Source: RUG13409 sp045546135 (GTDB lineage: Bacteria; Bacillota; Clostridia; Peptostreptococcales; Anaerovoracaceae). From it: a DNA stretch of 64,000 bases. The stretch lies in contig JAZQCD010000016.1 in the NCBI GenBank assembly GCA_045546135.1, positions 27,823-91,822 of the forward strand, written 5' to 3'. Below are positions 43,394 to 52,119 of the stretch, in pieces. Each line of letters opens with the position of its first letter. Within the stretch, counting starts at the first letter, position 1. The notes under the pieces were generated by a model that was not told where the DNA came from, did not search any database, and saw nothing but the letters and a program-made list of their open reading frames with translations. A program made the translations under genes and the position numbers.

Positions 43394-43524
43394 CTCGTCC
43401 ACCTCCATTAAAAATTTCTTATTATTTTACAACCAATAAGAATTAATATCAACAAAATGACTCATTTTTGCCCATATTATTCATTTAGGTATTGGAAAGT
43501 GAAGTGTGATATAATAGGCAAGAT

Positions 43525-45381
43525 ATGAGCATTTTAACTATATCAAAACTTAATTACAGCATAGGCGCAGAGGATATTTTAGAGGATATAAACTGCATAG
43601 TAAATGAAGGCGACCGCATAGGCATAGTGGGCGTAAACGGAGCCGGCAAATCTACTCTTCTTAAGCTCATCATGGGCGAATACGATCCATCTTCTATCCT
43701 TTCAGGAGACAGTTACGAAAAAGATTCCGGGACCATTGGTTTTGCAAGGGACATATCGGTAGCCTATCTTAAGCAAAGAGAGCACTTCAAGGGAACTGTG
43801 ACCGTATGGGATGCACTTGATACAAAGATAGACCCATCAGAATTTGAAGAAAAGAACGGATATTCACTTGAAAAGGGAAAAAGAGGTATCCTTACATCTC
43901 TTGGATTCAGTGAGGAAAGCTATGGACAGGAGGCAGTATCATTGTCAGGAGGTGAGCAGACAAGACTTGCTCTAGGCGCAGTACTGCTAAAAGAACCTGA
44001 CCTCCTGCTCCTCGATGAGCCTACTAACCATCTTGATATTCCTACGCTTCAGTGGCTCGAGGGAAGGCTCAGGTCCTACAAGGGGACTCTTATGATAGTC
44101 TCCCATGACAGATATTTTCTTGATAAAGTCACAACTAAGATATTCGAGATAGAAAGAGGCCGTCTTACTGTATACAGCGGCAACTATACTCAGTACAAGG
44201 AAAGAAAGCAGGTCCTTTATGAGGAGGCCTTAAAGCATTACGAGCAGCAGGCAGAAGAGATAAAGCATGAAGAAGAACTCATCTCCCGCTGGTACGGAAG
44301 AGGCACTGAAAAGCTCATAAAAAGAGCTCAGAGCAGAGAAAAAAGGCTTGCTCACATAGAAAGGCTTGAAAGACCTGTAATAGAAAAGGATGAGATAAGG
44401 CTCTCATTCAAACAGAACCTTCAGACAGGAAACGATGTTATCCTCATAGATGACCTTGGTTTTGCATATGATGACGCTCCCGATAAACCTCTCATCAAAG
44501 GATTTGATGCCATCATAAAGAAGGGCGAAAGGGTCTGCATAATAGGACCAAACGGAGCAGGAAAGACAACGCTTCTTAAGATGCTCATGGGAAGGCTCAG
44601 ACCCACTCATGGACGCATAAGGCTTGGCACCAATGTGGTCCCGGCGTACTACGATCAGCAGCAGGCAGATCTTGATCCAAACAATACTGTCCTTGAAGAG
44701 ATGTATAATTGCAGAGGAATACTCATAGGACCTGATGAATATGTCAGTGTTCAAAGCAGATATGACGAAACGGACCTAAGAAGGATGCTCGGCGCCATGT
44801 GCTTTAGAGGAGACGATGTCTTCAAAAAGGTGGGCAGCCTTGCAGGAGGAGAAAAGGCAAGGCTTTCTCTTCTTAAACTAATGATGTCAGGTGCCAATGT
44901 TTTGATCCTTGACGAGCCTACCAACCATCTTGATATCACTTCGAAAGAGGTCTTTGAGAATGCGCTTCTTGCATTCCCGGGGACTGAGATCATAGTATCT
45001 CATGACAGATACCTCATAGACAAGGTCTCGACCAGAGTAATAGAAATAGGCGAAAAGGACGCTTCTTCCGAAAAGGAAATAAAGACTTCCTCTGATGAAA
45101 AAGAGATAGGCTTCGGAGGGTTCGCAAAGGGATCCGAGGAGGAAAGGCAGGCAAAAAAGAGAGTCGAGACAGAAAGGCGAAGAAACGAAAGAAAGCTGGC
45201 AGAAGCTGAAGCAAAGGTAAGCGAACTTGAATCAAGGAAAAAAGAGCTTGAAGAAGAGCTCTGTCTTCCGGAAGTTTTTTCCGACCAGGAAAAAGCCCAA
45301 AATCTTTCTTTAGAGCTTGAGGATGTTAAATCTATGCTGGATGAAGCCTACATGGACTGGCTCGAGCTCCAAGGTGAATAA
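43525..45381 (+). CDS. ABC-F family ATPase
   Basis: A 618-residue soluble protein with two ABC cassettes and no membrane helices. The first has GVNGAGKS (Walker A), LSGGEQTR and LLLLDEPTNHLD. The second has GPNGAGKT, LAGGEKARL and LILDEPTNHLD. The charged linker between them and a coiled-coil tail (about 545-610) are typical of ABC-F proteins, which act on the ribosome as translation factors or antibiotic-protection proteins. The tail resembles Uup/YdiF-type factors, so a housekeeping role is as likely as resistance. An extended -10 box, TGATATAAT, ends 9 bases before the ATG and no ribosome site is seen. Confidence 0.9.
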   Translation: MSILTISKLNYSIGAEDILEDINCIVNEGDRIGIVGVNGAGKSTLLKLIMGEYDPSSILSGDSYEKDSGTIGFARDISVAYLKQREHFKGTVTVWDALDTKIDPSEFEEKNGYSLEKGKRGILTSLGFSEESYGQEAVSLSGGEQTRLALGAVLLKEPDLLLLDEPTNHLDIPTLQWLEGRLRSYKGTLMIVSHDRYFLDKVTTKIFEIERGRLTVYSGNYTQYKERKQVLYEEALKHYEQQAEEIKHEEELISRWYGRGTEKLIKRAQSREKRLAHIERLERPVIEKDEIRLSFKQNLQTGNDVILIDDLGFAYDDAPDKPLIKGFDAIIKKGERVCIIGPNGAGKTTLLKMLMGRLRPTHGRIRLGTNVVPAYYDQQQADLDPNNTVLEEMYNCRGILIGPDEYVSVQSRYDETDLRRMLGAMCFRGDDVFKKVGSLAGGEKARLSLLKLMMSGANVLILDEPTNHLDITSKEVFENALLAFPGTEIIVSHDRYLIDKVSTRVIEIGEKDASSEKEIKTSSDEKEIGFGGFAKGSEEERQAKKRVETERRRNERKLAEAEAKVSELESRKKELEEELCLPEVFSDQEKAQNLSLELEDVKSMLDEAYMDWLELQGE

Positions 45382-45570
45382 AGGCTGTTATCAAGGGCAT
45401 GGCGTTTTTAAATTGGCAGGGATATCGATCTCGGAGACTTTAGGGAAATCGTTTTTCACTATTATGGATTTTTCTTCACAATGTGATAAATGCACAAGGT
45501 TAAAGGAATAAATACATGTATTTTTGTAATGTATGACAATAAAAGGCATGTATAGGTGTAAAAAAATATC

Positions 45571-45599
45571 TTGTTAAGTCGCAAAGCGGATAGTATAAT
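45571..45599 (+). promoter_or_regulatory. Ferredoxin promoter
   Basis: TTGTTA (45571-45576), 17 bases, TATAAT (45594-45599). The 190 bases before it, after the ABC-F gene, show no other gene. Confidence 0.7.
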
Positions 45600-45640
45600 T
45601 CATACTGTCCTAATTGATCAATTTAAAGGAGGAAATAATA

Positions 45641-45811
45641 ATGGCATACAGAATTACAGATGCTTGCGTATCCTGCGGAACATGCGCAGAGAACTGCCCG
45701 GTAGACGCTATCACAGAGGGTGATGGAATCTATGTTATCGATGCAGATGCATGCGTAGATTGCGGAACATGCGCAGAGAACTGCCCTGTTGACGCACCTG
45801 TACAGGAGTAA
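45641..45811 (+). CDS. 2[4Fe-4S] ferredoxin, clostridial type
   Basis: A 56-residue electron carrier with two cluster motifs, CVSCGTCAENCP (Cys9, 12, 15, 19) and CVDCGTCAENCP (Cys38, 41, 44, 48). The two halves are nearly identical even at the DNA level, showing the ancient duplication of this family very clearly. The strong ribosome site (AAAGGAGG) and consensus promoter suggest high expression. It is the likely low-potential donor for anaerobic reactions and perhaps for the FTR-like protein. Confidence 0.97.
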   Translation: MAYRITDACVSCGTCAENCPVDAITEGDGIYVIDADACVDCGTCAENCPVDAPVQE

Positions 45812-45826
45812 TCGACTTATTGAAAC

Positions 45827-45869
45827 AAGAAGAGCGCAGTCCTTTTTAAGGACAGCGTTCTTTTTTTTG
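45827..45869 (+). terminator. Terminator after ferredoxin
   Basis: AAGAGCGCAGTCC pairs with GGACAGCGTTCTT (single-base bulges) and ends in eight T residues. Confidence 0.88.
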
Positions 45870-45895
45870 TAACGTCTTGATGATATAATCAAAAT

Positions 45896-46717
45896 ATGAA
45901 AGTAACAGGATTGTCAGGAAAAAGCGGAACAGGAAAGAGTTATGCATCTACGGAGCTTTCTAAAGAGCTCGGCATTGACGCCATCATAGATGACGGACTT
46001 TTGATTTCCGGAGGACAGATAGTAGCAGGCAGATCTGCAAAGACCGAGAAGACAAAGATAGGCGCTGTCAGGGCTGCGGTCTTTGAAAATGAGCAGAATG
46101 CTTATGAGGTCATGCTTGCCATATCGAGGATCAAACCTGAACACATCCTGATCCTTGGGACCTCAGACGATATGATCAGGGTCATTGCAAAGAGACTTTC
46201 TCTTCCCGATCCTGTAGAGATCCTTCATATTGAGGATATCACGACTGAAAAGGACAGAAATCTTGCAAGGAAGAGCAGAAAGGAATCGGGCATGCACACT
46301 ATCCCGGTCCCGACCCTGCAAGTTAAGAAGAAGTTCTCCGGCTATCTCATAGATCCAAAAAGAGCATTCAGAAAGAATGAAAACAAGACCAAGACAGTCA
46401 TAAGGCCTACTTACAGTTATCTTGGGTCTTACGAGATATCAGACAAGATCATAAACCAGATAGTTGAGCATGTAGTATCCATTACTCCGGGATGCGGGCA
46501 ATTGCTCTTTTCAAGCAGCATCAACGGGAACGACGGTCTTTATATACGCGCTATCATCATGACCGTTAAAGGGACGAATATGATACAGGCTGCAGAGACG
46601 CTTCAAAAGAGAGTGTCACAGGTCGTCTCTCACATGACATCCTTTACGGTCCTTGGCGTAGAGGTTGAGATAAGAGGTTATATAAAGCGTCCGGCTCTTA
46701 AAGCAGACAAGATATGA
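45896..46717 (+). CDS. P-loop NTPase fused to an Asp23/Gls24-like domain
   Basis: A 273-residue protein I know only in outline. The N-terminus is a P-loop, GLSGKSGTGKSYASTELSKELG, with a phosphate-binding loop around residues 8-15, followed by an alpha/beta domain with ILILGTSDDM. From about 185 it reads like an Asp23/Gls24 domain (YEISDKIINQIVEHVVSITPGCG ... VLGVEVEIRGYIKRP), known from cell-envelope stress proteins of Gram-positives. The combination is unusual. TGATATAAT ends 6 bases before the ATG with no ribosome site, so the mRNA may be leaderless. Function unknown. Confidence 0.6.
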   Translation: MKVTGLSGKSGTGKSYASTELSKELGIDAIIDDGLLISGGQIVAGRSAKTEKTKIGAVRAAVFENEQNAYEVMLAISRIKPEHILILGTSDDMIRVIAKRLSLPDPVEILHIEDITTEKDRNLARKSRKESGMHTIPVPTLQVKKKFSGYLIDPKRAFRKNENKTKTVIRPTYSYLGSYEISDKIINQIVEHVVSITPGCGQLLFSSSINGNDGLYIRAIIMTVKGTNMIQAAETLQKRVSQVVSHMTSFTVLGVEVEIRGYIKRPALKADKI

Positions 46718-46774
46718 AGATCTTTTGTACAATCAAAATTCACATATTTGACACCTGATTTTTCCGGTCCTCTG

Positions 46775-46841
46775 TTGACAATATGCCTTCAGAGGACTAT
46801 ATTTTATATATAGTTTAGCACTCGATAAAAAAGAGTGCTAA
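46775..46841 (+). promoter_or_regulatory. groESL promoter with CIRCE operator
   Basis: Consensus promoter TTGACA (46775-46780), 17 bases, TATATT (46798-46803). The inverted repeat TTAGCACTC-N9-GAGTGCTAA (46815-46841) is a perfect CIRCE, the binding site of the heat-shock repressor HrcA, just downstream of the transcript start. hrcA itself is not in the window. Confidence 0.93.
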
Positions 46842-46956
46842 CAACACAGATTTGTATGGTATGCAGAGTGTTTCTGTGTTACAATACCCTTTGTGTTAAA
46901 AATATGTAAGTCTGGCCTTAATGCATAGGCCATGCTAAATAACAGGAGGAAATAAA

Positions 46957-47220
46957 ATGACTATCGTACCTATGGGAAAACGCGTCCTTCTTAAAAAGGA
47001 CGAGGCCGTAGAAAAAACAGCTGGCGGACTCCTTCTTGCAGCATCTGCAAAGGAAGAAAGCACAATGGCAACAGTAGTTGCAGTCGGACCTGAAGTGGGC
47101 GAAGAGCTCAAGGTCGGAGACAGAGTTATATATTCAAAGTTTGCAGGCGAAGGCCTCGATGTAGACGGAGCAGAGTGTCTGCTCGCAGAAGTCAAGGATA
47201 TCCTTGCTATAGTAAAGTAG
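46957..47220 (+). CDS. groES: GroES co-chaperonin
   Basis: An 87-residue ring-forming lid of the GroEL chaperonin. It has the N-terminal PMGKRVLLKKDEA, the mobile loop EKTAGGLLLAASAKE and the KFAGEGLDVDG segment. Slightly short, normal for the family. AGGAGG precedes the ATG. First gene of the HrcA/CIRCE-regulated pair; groEL follows 14 bases later. Confidence 0.97.
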   Translation: MTIVPMGKRVLLKKDEAVEKTAGGLLLAASAKEESTMATVVAVGPEVGEELKVGDRVIYSKFAGEGLDVDGAECLLAEVKDILAIVK

Positions 47221-47234
47221 AGAGGTTATAGACA

Positions 47235-48878
47235 ATGGCATCAAAAGAGATCGATTACGGCGAAAGCGCAAGAAGAAAACTTCAGAGCGGCGTTGACCAG
47301 CTCGCAAATACAGTAAAGATCACACTCGGACCAAAGGGAAGGAACGTAGTCATAGCTAAGACTTACGGTTCTCCGCTCATCACCAATGACGGTGTTACCA
47401 TCGCAAAAGAGATAGAGCTTCCTGACGGATTCGAAAACATGGGCGCACAGCTCGTTAAGGAAGTTGCTTCCAAGACGAACGATGTAGCAGGAGACGGAAC
47501 AACAACAGCTACTCTTCTTGCTCAGGCTATTATCCACGAAGGATTCAAGAACGTTGCAGCAGGTGCAAACCCAATGGTACTGAAAAGAGGTATCCAGGGC
47601 GCAGTAGATGTTGCAGTTGCAGAACTCAAGAAAGTTGCAACCCCTGTACAGGGAACAGAAGCTATCAAGCAGGTAGCTATGGTCTCATCAGGAGATGAAG
47701 AAATAGGCGAAATGATCGCTCAGGCCATGGAAAAGGTCGGAACATCCGGTGTCATCACCGTTGAAGATTCCAAGTCCATGGGAACTACGCTCGAGGTAGT
47801 TGAAGGTATGCAGTTCGACAGAGGTTATGTCAGCGCATACATGGTATCCGATACAGAAAAGATGGAGAACGTGATGCAGGAACCATACATCCTCATCACA
47901 GATAAGAAGATCTCCAACATCCAGGAAGTTATGCCGCTTCTCGAACAGGTACTTCAGCAGGGCAAAAAGCTCCTCATCATAGCTGAGGACATCGAAGGCG
48001 AAGCTCTTGCAACTCTCGTTGTAAACAAACTCCGTGGTATACTCGATGTTTGCGCAGTTAAGGCTCCGGGATTTGGTGACAGACGTAAGGATATGCTCAA
48101 GGATATCGCTATCATGACAGGTGGTACAGTCATCACAGAAGAGCTCGGTTATGAACTCAAGACTGCTACTATAGACCTCCTTGGTAAAGCAGCAACAGTC
48201 AAGGTCACAAAGGATGCTACCACCATCGTAGGCGGAGCAGGAAACAAGGCTGAGATCGAAGCAAGAGTAGGACAGATCAAGGCTATATATGCTAATACAA
48301 CTTCTGAATACGACAAGGAAAAGCTTCAGGAGCGTATGGCAAAGCTTGCAGGCGGCGTTGCAGTCATCAAGGCAGGCGCAGCTACAGAAACAGAACTCAA
48401 GGAAAAGAAGCTCCGTATTGAGGACGCTCTCAACGCAACAAAGGCTGCTGTTGAGGAAGGTATAGTCCCCGGCGGCGGAACAGCTCTTGTAAATATCATC
48501 CCTGCAGTTGCAGAATATGCAGCAACTCTTGAAGGCGATGTAAGGACAGGTGCTAACATCATCGTAAGAGCTCTTGAAGAGCCTGTACGCCAGATCGCAG
48601 AGAATGCAGGTCTTGAAGGAAGCGTCGTAGTAAACGCTGTCAAGAATGCTCCTAAGGGCGTGGGCTTCAATGCAGCAACAGAAGTTTATGAAGACATGAT
48701 CGCAGCAGGTATCGTAGATCCTGCAAAGGTAACAAGATCTGCTCTTCAGAACGCAGCATCCGCTTCCTCACTGCTCCTCACAACAGAAGCAGGCATCATC
48801 GACTACAAAGCAGAAGTTGACATGGAAAAGATGCAGCAGAAAGCAATGATGCAGCAGCAGATGGGCGGTATGATGTAA
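47235..48878 (+). CDS. groEL: GroEL chaperonin
   Basis: A 547-residue chaperonin subunit that folds proteins with ATP and GroES. It has the signature VKITLGPKGRNVVIAK, the ATP-binding AGDGTTTATLLAQ motif with its catalytic aspartate, and the glycine/methionine-rich C-terminus ending MGGMM. It is complete and of normal length, and codon use here is richer in preferred codons (for example CTC, CGT) than the surrounding genes, as expected for a highly expressed protein. Confidence 0.98.
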   Translation: MASKEIDYGESARRKLQSGVDQLANTVKITLGPKGRNVVIAKTYGSPLITNDGVTIAKEIELPDGFENMGAQLVKEVASKTNDVAGDGTTTATLLAQAIIHEGFKNVAAGANPMVLKRGIQGAVDVAVAELKKVATPVQGTEAIKQVAMVSSGDEEIGEMIAQAMEKVGTSGVITVEDSKSMGTTLEVVEGMQFDRGYVSAYMVSDTEKMENVMQEPYILITDKKISNIQEVMPLLEQVLQQGKKLLIIAEDIEGEALATLVVNKLRGILDVCAVKAPGFGDRRKDMLKDIAIMTGGTVITEELGYELKTATIDLLGKAATVKVTKDATTIVGGAGNKAEIEARVGQIKAIYANTTSEYDKEKLQERMAKLAGGVAVIKAGAATETELKEKKLRIEDALNATKAAVEEGIVPGGGTALVNIIPAVAEYAATLEGDVRTGANIIVRALEEPVRQIAENAGLEGSVVVNAVKNAPKGVGFNAATEVYEDMIAAGIVDPAKVTRSALQNAASASSLLLTTEAGIIDYKAEVDMEKMQQKAMMQQQMGGMM

Positions 48879-48909
48879 TATCGCAACAAAGGTCAAAAGA
48901 TCATTTTAA

Positions 48910-48938
48910 GACCCGGGTCAAAAAAGACCCGGGTTTTA
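48910..48938 (+). terminator. Terminator of groESL
   Basis: ACCCGGGTC pairs with GACCCGGGT over a six-A loop, followed by TTTTATATA. Confidence 0.85.
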
Positions 48939-49008
48939 TATATACATCAAATCTTCTTTCATGGTATAATCCTCTGGATATATTGCTTTTGTACAATAGT
49001 TTTAATTT

Positions 49009-49257
49009 ATGAAGAATATCATCATTTCAGAGAACCTTCTTAAAGAGGTCTGCGAAAAAAGAATAGATGTCTCCCAGGTTGAGGAAGTCATATCTCTTGC
49101 CGAAGAAACTATGGATAAGACCTATGACCCTGCATCAGATACTTACTTTGCTCACAGGAAAATAGGATCTGTTACAATATGGGTATCGTACAAGGTAGGA
49201 GAAGAAATAGAAGTAAAGAGCGTATATGCTCATCGTTTGGATATAGAGGAGAGGTAA
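49009..49257 (+). CDS. Small protein of unknown function, first gene of the TrsS-like cluster
   Basis: An 82-residue protein I do not recognise. It is mixed alpha/beta in look, with no cysteines apart from one (Cys15), and ends VYAHRLDIEER. TACAAT lies at 48992-48997, 11 bases before the ATG, and no ribosome site is present. Its stop is one base before the CxxC redox gene's start, so the two are co-translated, and it is the first gene of the cluster running to 53 kb. A chaperone-like or substrate-binding role for that cluster is possible. Confidence 0.65.
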   Translation: MKNIIISENLLKEVCEKRIDVSQVEEVISLAEETMDKTYDPASDTYFAHRKIGSVTIWVSYKVGEEIEVKSVYAHRLDIEER

Positions 49258-49258
49258 T

Positions 49259-49435
49259 ATGATCTGCTGCAAATGCAACAAGGAAATGACTGAACAGATG
49301 ACTGTTTTTCAATATTTGGGGCACGAGATGACTTATCCGGTCCTCAGATGCCCTGAGTGCGGACAGGTCTTCGTTCCGGAAGATCTCGTAAAAGGAAAGA
49401 TCCGCGAAGTCGAAAGCATGCTGGAAGAGAAATAG
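49259..49435 (+). CDS. Small CxxC redox protein (DVU_1557-like)
   Basis: A 58-residue protein with MICCKCNKEM at the N-terminus and CPECG near residue 32, giving two Cys-x-x-Cys pairs (CCKC and CPEC), then a helical tail. From memory it matches a family named after Desulfovibrio vulgaris DVU_1557, found beside radical SAM protein TrsS. The cysteines could bind zinc or cycle between thiol and disulfide. GGAGAGG precedes the ATG. The next gene starts 3 bases after its stop. Confidence 0.7.
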   Translation: MICCKCNKEMTEQMTVFQYLGHEMTYPVLRCPECGQVFVPEDLVKGKIREVESMLEEK

Positions 49436-49437
49436 TC

Positions 49438-50760
49438 GTGGACCGGGTAGATAAGAACAAGGATGTCGGAGGGTATCCTGTAGATGCTCTTGTTGCAAAG
49501 CGCATAGGAGTCTCCTATGATTTTTTGACAGAAGAAGCGCTTGAAGATCATCAACTCGAAGCTTTTAAGAGAACACTGCGTTATGCAAAGGAACGCAGTG
49601 ATTTTTATGCTCATCTTTATGAAGGAATAGATGTAGATGACATAAGATCGATGGATGACATAAGGAAACTTCCTTTCACATCAGAAGAGGATCTTTCAGG
49701 AAATGAGTGGCGCTTCCTTTGCAAGTCAGCATCGGATGTGGACAGGATAGTAACGGTCCCTACGACCGGAACCAGCGGAAAGCAAAAGAAACTTTCATTT
49801 TCAATTGAGGACCAGCAAAAAGCAATAGAATTCATAAGAGCAGGTTATGAGGTCATGAACTGCAAAGATGGAGAAAAGATGCTCATCCTAATGTCCGGGA
49901 CCAGTGCCGGGAGCATAGGAGACCTTGTAAAAAAAGCAGTGGAACCTCTTGGCATGACCATAGAAGTCTTTGGCTCAGTTACGGATATTAAAAAAGCATA
50001 CGACAAATTGCTTGAATACAGACCTTCGGTAGTGGAAGCGCTCCCTTGGCATGCAGCAGCGCTTGCAAGCTACGGGAAAAAGTTTGGAAATCCGGAAAAA
50101 GAGTTCATAAGGAGCGTGAACTTAAGCGCAGATGTTGTGCCTGATTCAGTGACCGAAAGGATAGAAAGGCTTTGGAACTGCAGCGTCCACCGTCACTACG
50201 GTTCGACTGAAATGTGCATATTCGGAGGAGTTGAATGCACATCTCACGAAGGTTATCACATAAGAGGCTGCGATATCTTATACGAGATCACAAATGCTGA
50301 TGAGAACGGCATTGGCGAGATGGTCATAACTACCCTTGACAGAAAAGTCATGCCCCTTATCAGATACAAAACAGGAGATATAGCTAAGTTTACAGACAAA
50401 GAATGCTCCTGCGGAGGAAAACTAAAAAGGATTCTGAAAGTATACGGAAGGAAGAGGAATATCATCTCCTTTGGCAGTCATTCCTTTATGATGCCAAGTC
50501 TTGCAGATGCCATATTCAGAATTGACGAAGCCGTAGACTTTGATATATGCATAGCAAATGAAGATATGCTCAGCATATGCATAAAGACTTTGCCGGGAGA
50601 GATCATCGAAAGAGAAAGGGCTATAAATGAGCTCATTAAGATCGATGAACTTAAATGTGCTCTTTGCGATAGCAGCTTAAGACTTGATCTAAGCTTTTCT
50701 GAAACTGAAAGTTTTGCTTCCGGCTACGATCTAAAAAAGGATATAAAGATCAATGGATAA
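49438..50760 (+). CDS. AMP-forming acyl-CoA ligase-like protein (PaaK/DVU_1553-like)
   Basis: A 440-residue member of the adenylate-forming family close to phenylacetate-CoA ligase. The AMP-binding loop is VPTTGTSGKQKK, the adenine segment is HRHYGSTEM, and the hinge TGDIAKF precedes a short C-terminal domain. In the related D. vulgaris cluster the homologue is called the DVU_1553 family. It probably activates a carboxylate as an adenylate, maybe of a peptide or cofactor. The GTG at 49438 is the most likely start, preceded by GGAAGAG; a longer frame would run into the redox gene. It overlaps the radical SAM gene by 8 bases. Confidence 0.8.
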   Translation: MDRVDKNKDVGGYPVDALVAKRIGVSYDFLTEEALEDHQLEAFKRTLRYAKERSDFYAHLYEGIDVDDIRSMDDIRKLPFTSEEDLSGNEWRFLCKSASDVDRIVTVPTTGTSGKQKKLSFSIEDQQKAIEFIRAGYEVMNCKDGEKMLILMSGTSAGSIGDLVKKAVEPLGMTIEVFGSVTDIKKAYDKLLEYRPSVVEALPWHAAALASYGKKFGNPEKEFIRSVNLSADVVPDSVTERIERLWNCSVHRHYGSTEMCIFGGVECTSHEGYHIRGCDILYEITNADENGIGEMVITTLDRKVMPLIRYKTGDIAKFTDKECSCGGKLKRILKVYGRKRNIISFGSHSFMMPSLADAIFRIDEAVDFDICIANEDMLSICIKTLPGEIIERERAINELIKIDELKCALCDSSLRLDLSFSETESFASGYDLKKDIKING

Positions 50761-52117
50761 AAGAATGCTCATAAAAAATACATCATCGGTTTGCCCCGTA
50801 TGTCTTAAAAAAATACCTGCTTCCGTAGAAAGGATAGAAGGAAGAGAAGGTGTGTGGCTTTGCAAGAGCTGCAGTGAGCACGGATTTTTTGAAGCTCCTG
50901 TCTGGAAGGACAGAGTAGATCTTGAGGACTGGACTTCAGGAGAAAGACCCATGCCAAAGGAAGTCAAAGCTTTTTGCACTGCGGATTGCCAAAGCTGCAG
51001 CAAGCACCTTCAGGAATGCTGCTGCTGCATTTTGGAAGTCACAAAGGCCTGCAACCTCCACTGCACTTACTGCTTTGCAAACGGCGGAGATGAACCTCTG
51101 TTCCCTGAGGCAGGCGAACTGAAGCATGCAATAGATATAATAGCTGAAAAAGGAAATGAACCTCTTCTTCAGCTTTCAGGAGGGGAACCTTGCCTTAGGG
51201 ACGATCTTCCTGAGCTTGTCTCTTATGCAAAGGAAAAAGGATATCTTTTCGTTCAGATAAATACAAACGGAATTAGACTTGCAGAGGACGAAGACTTTGT
51301 AAAAAGGCTTGCAGACGCAGACCTTGACATAGTCTTCATGCAGTTTGACGGAACAGACGATGAAGTCTACAGGGCATTAAGAGGAAGAGACCTCTTTGAA
51401 ACAAAGAAAAGGGCTATAGACAACTGCGAAAAGTATGGTCTTTCAGTTACTTTGGTCCCTACGGTCGTAAAGGGAATAAATGATAAGAAACTGGGAGACA
51501 CTTTAAGATATGCTCTTGAAAGGTTTCCTGCAGTCAGGGCTGTCCATTATCAGCCTGTGACCTATCTCGGAAGATATCCTTCATATGATGATAAGATAAC
51601 TCTTGATGAACTCATGGATGAACTTTGCAAAGAAACGGGTCTTGACCCTGTTTCGCTCCTTCCGTCAAGATGCGATCATGCTCTTTGCGAATTCCACGGG
51701 ACATACATAGTTGGTGATGATAAGAAGCTAAGAGCGACGAGCAGCAGAGAGCATTTTGAAAAAGACAAAAGGAGCACAGCAAAGGAAAACAGGACCTTTG
51801 TTGCAGAGCACTGGTCAGGCAAGTCTTCAGATCCTTTGAAGAGAGAAAAGGATATCTCCTTTAAGAATGCAGCCTCCCTTGAAGGCGGATCTGTCATGGC
51901 TGAGGATCCTGCTGATATAGAAAATATGGATTTCGACAGTTTCATCTTTGCTATGAGGCAAAGGACCATGACAGTGTCTTCCATGGCTTTTCAGGATGCA
52001 ATGGACCTTGACCTTGAAAGGCTTACAAGATGCAGTCTCCTAGTTTATGAAAATGAAAAGCTTTTGCCTTTCTGCGGGAAGTATCTGACGCCTGCATGTG
52101 GAAAGGAAGAGATCTAG
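50753..52117 (+). CDS. Radical SAM protein, TrsS-like
   Basis: A 454-residue radical SAM enzyme. The SAM/cluster motif is CNLHCTYC (Cys100, 104, 107) with GGEP near residue 140. Before it lie unusual cysteines: CPVC (14, 17), CKSC (37, 40), CTADCQSC (75, 79, 82) and a run of four at 89-92. This layout of an N-terminal zinc-ribbon-like part followed by a radical SAM barrel recalls the (seleno)protein TrsS family and, more distantly, the archaeal Tes/MJ0619 enzymes. Here the frame is uninterrupted, so it is the cysteine form, not a selenoprotein. The reaction is unknown. Confidence 0.78.
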   Translation: MDKRMLIKNTSSVCPVCLKKIPASVERIEGREGVWLCKSCSEHGFFEAPVWKDRVDLEDWTSGERPMPKEVKAFCTADCQSCSKHLQECCCCILEVTKACNLHCTYCFANGGDEPLFPEAGELKHAIDIIAEKGNEPLLQLSGGEPCLRDDLPELVSYAKEKGYLFVQINTNGIRLAEDEDFVKRLADADLDIVFMQFDGTDDEVYRALRGRDLFETKKRAIDNCEKYGLSVTLVPTVVKGINDKKLGDTLRYALERFPAVRAVHYQPVTYLGRYPSYDDKITLDELMDELCKETGLDPVSLLPSRCDHALCEFHGTYIVGDDKKLRATSSREHFEKDKRSTAKENRTFVAEHWSGKSSDPLKREKDISFKNAASLEGGSVMAEDPADIENMDFDSFIFAMRQRTMTVSSMAFQDAMDLDLERLTRCSLLVYENEKLLPFCGKYLTPACGKEEI

Positions 52118-52119
52118 AT

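Noticed and set aside
48911..48935. Operator-like palindrome after groEL
   Set aside because: The perfect repeat is the stem of a terminator and ends in a T run.
50753..52117. Selenocysteine codon in the radical SAM gene
   Set aside because: The frame has no internal TGA and the expected positions are ordinary cysteine codons.
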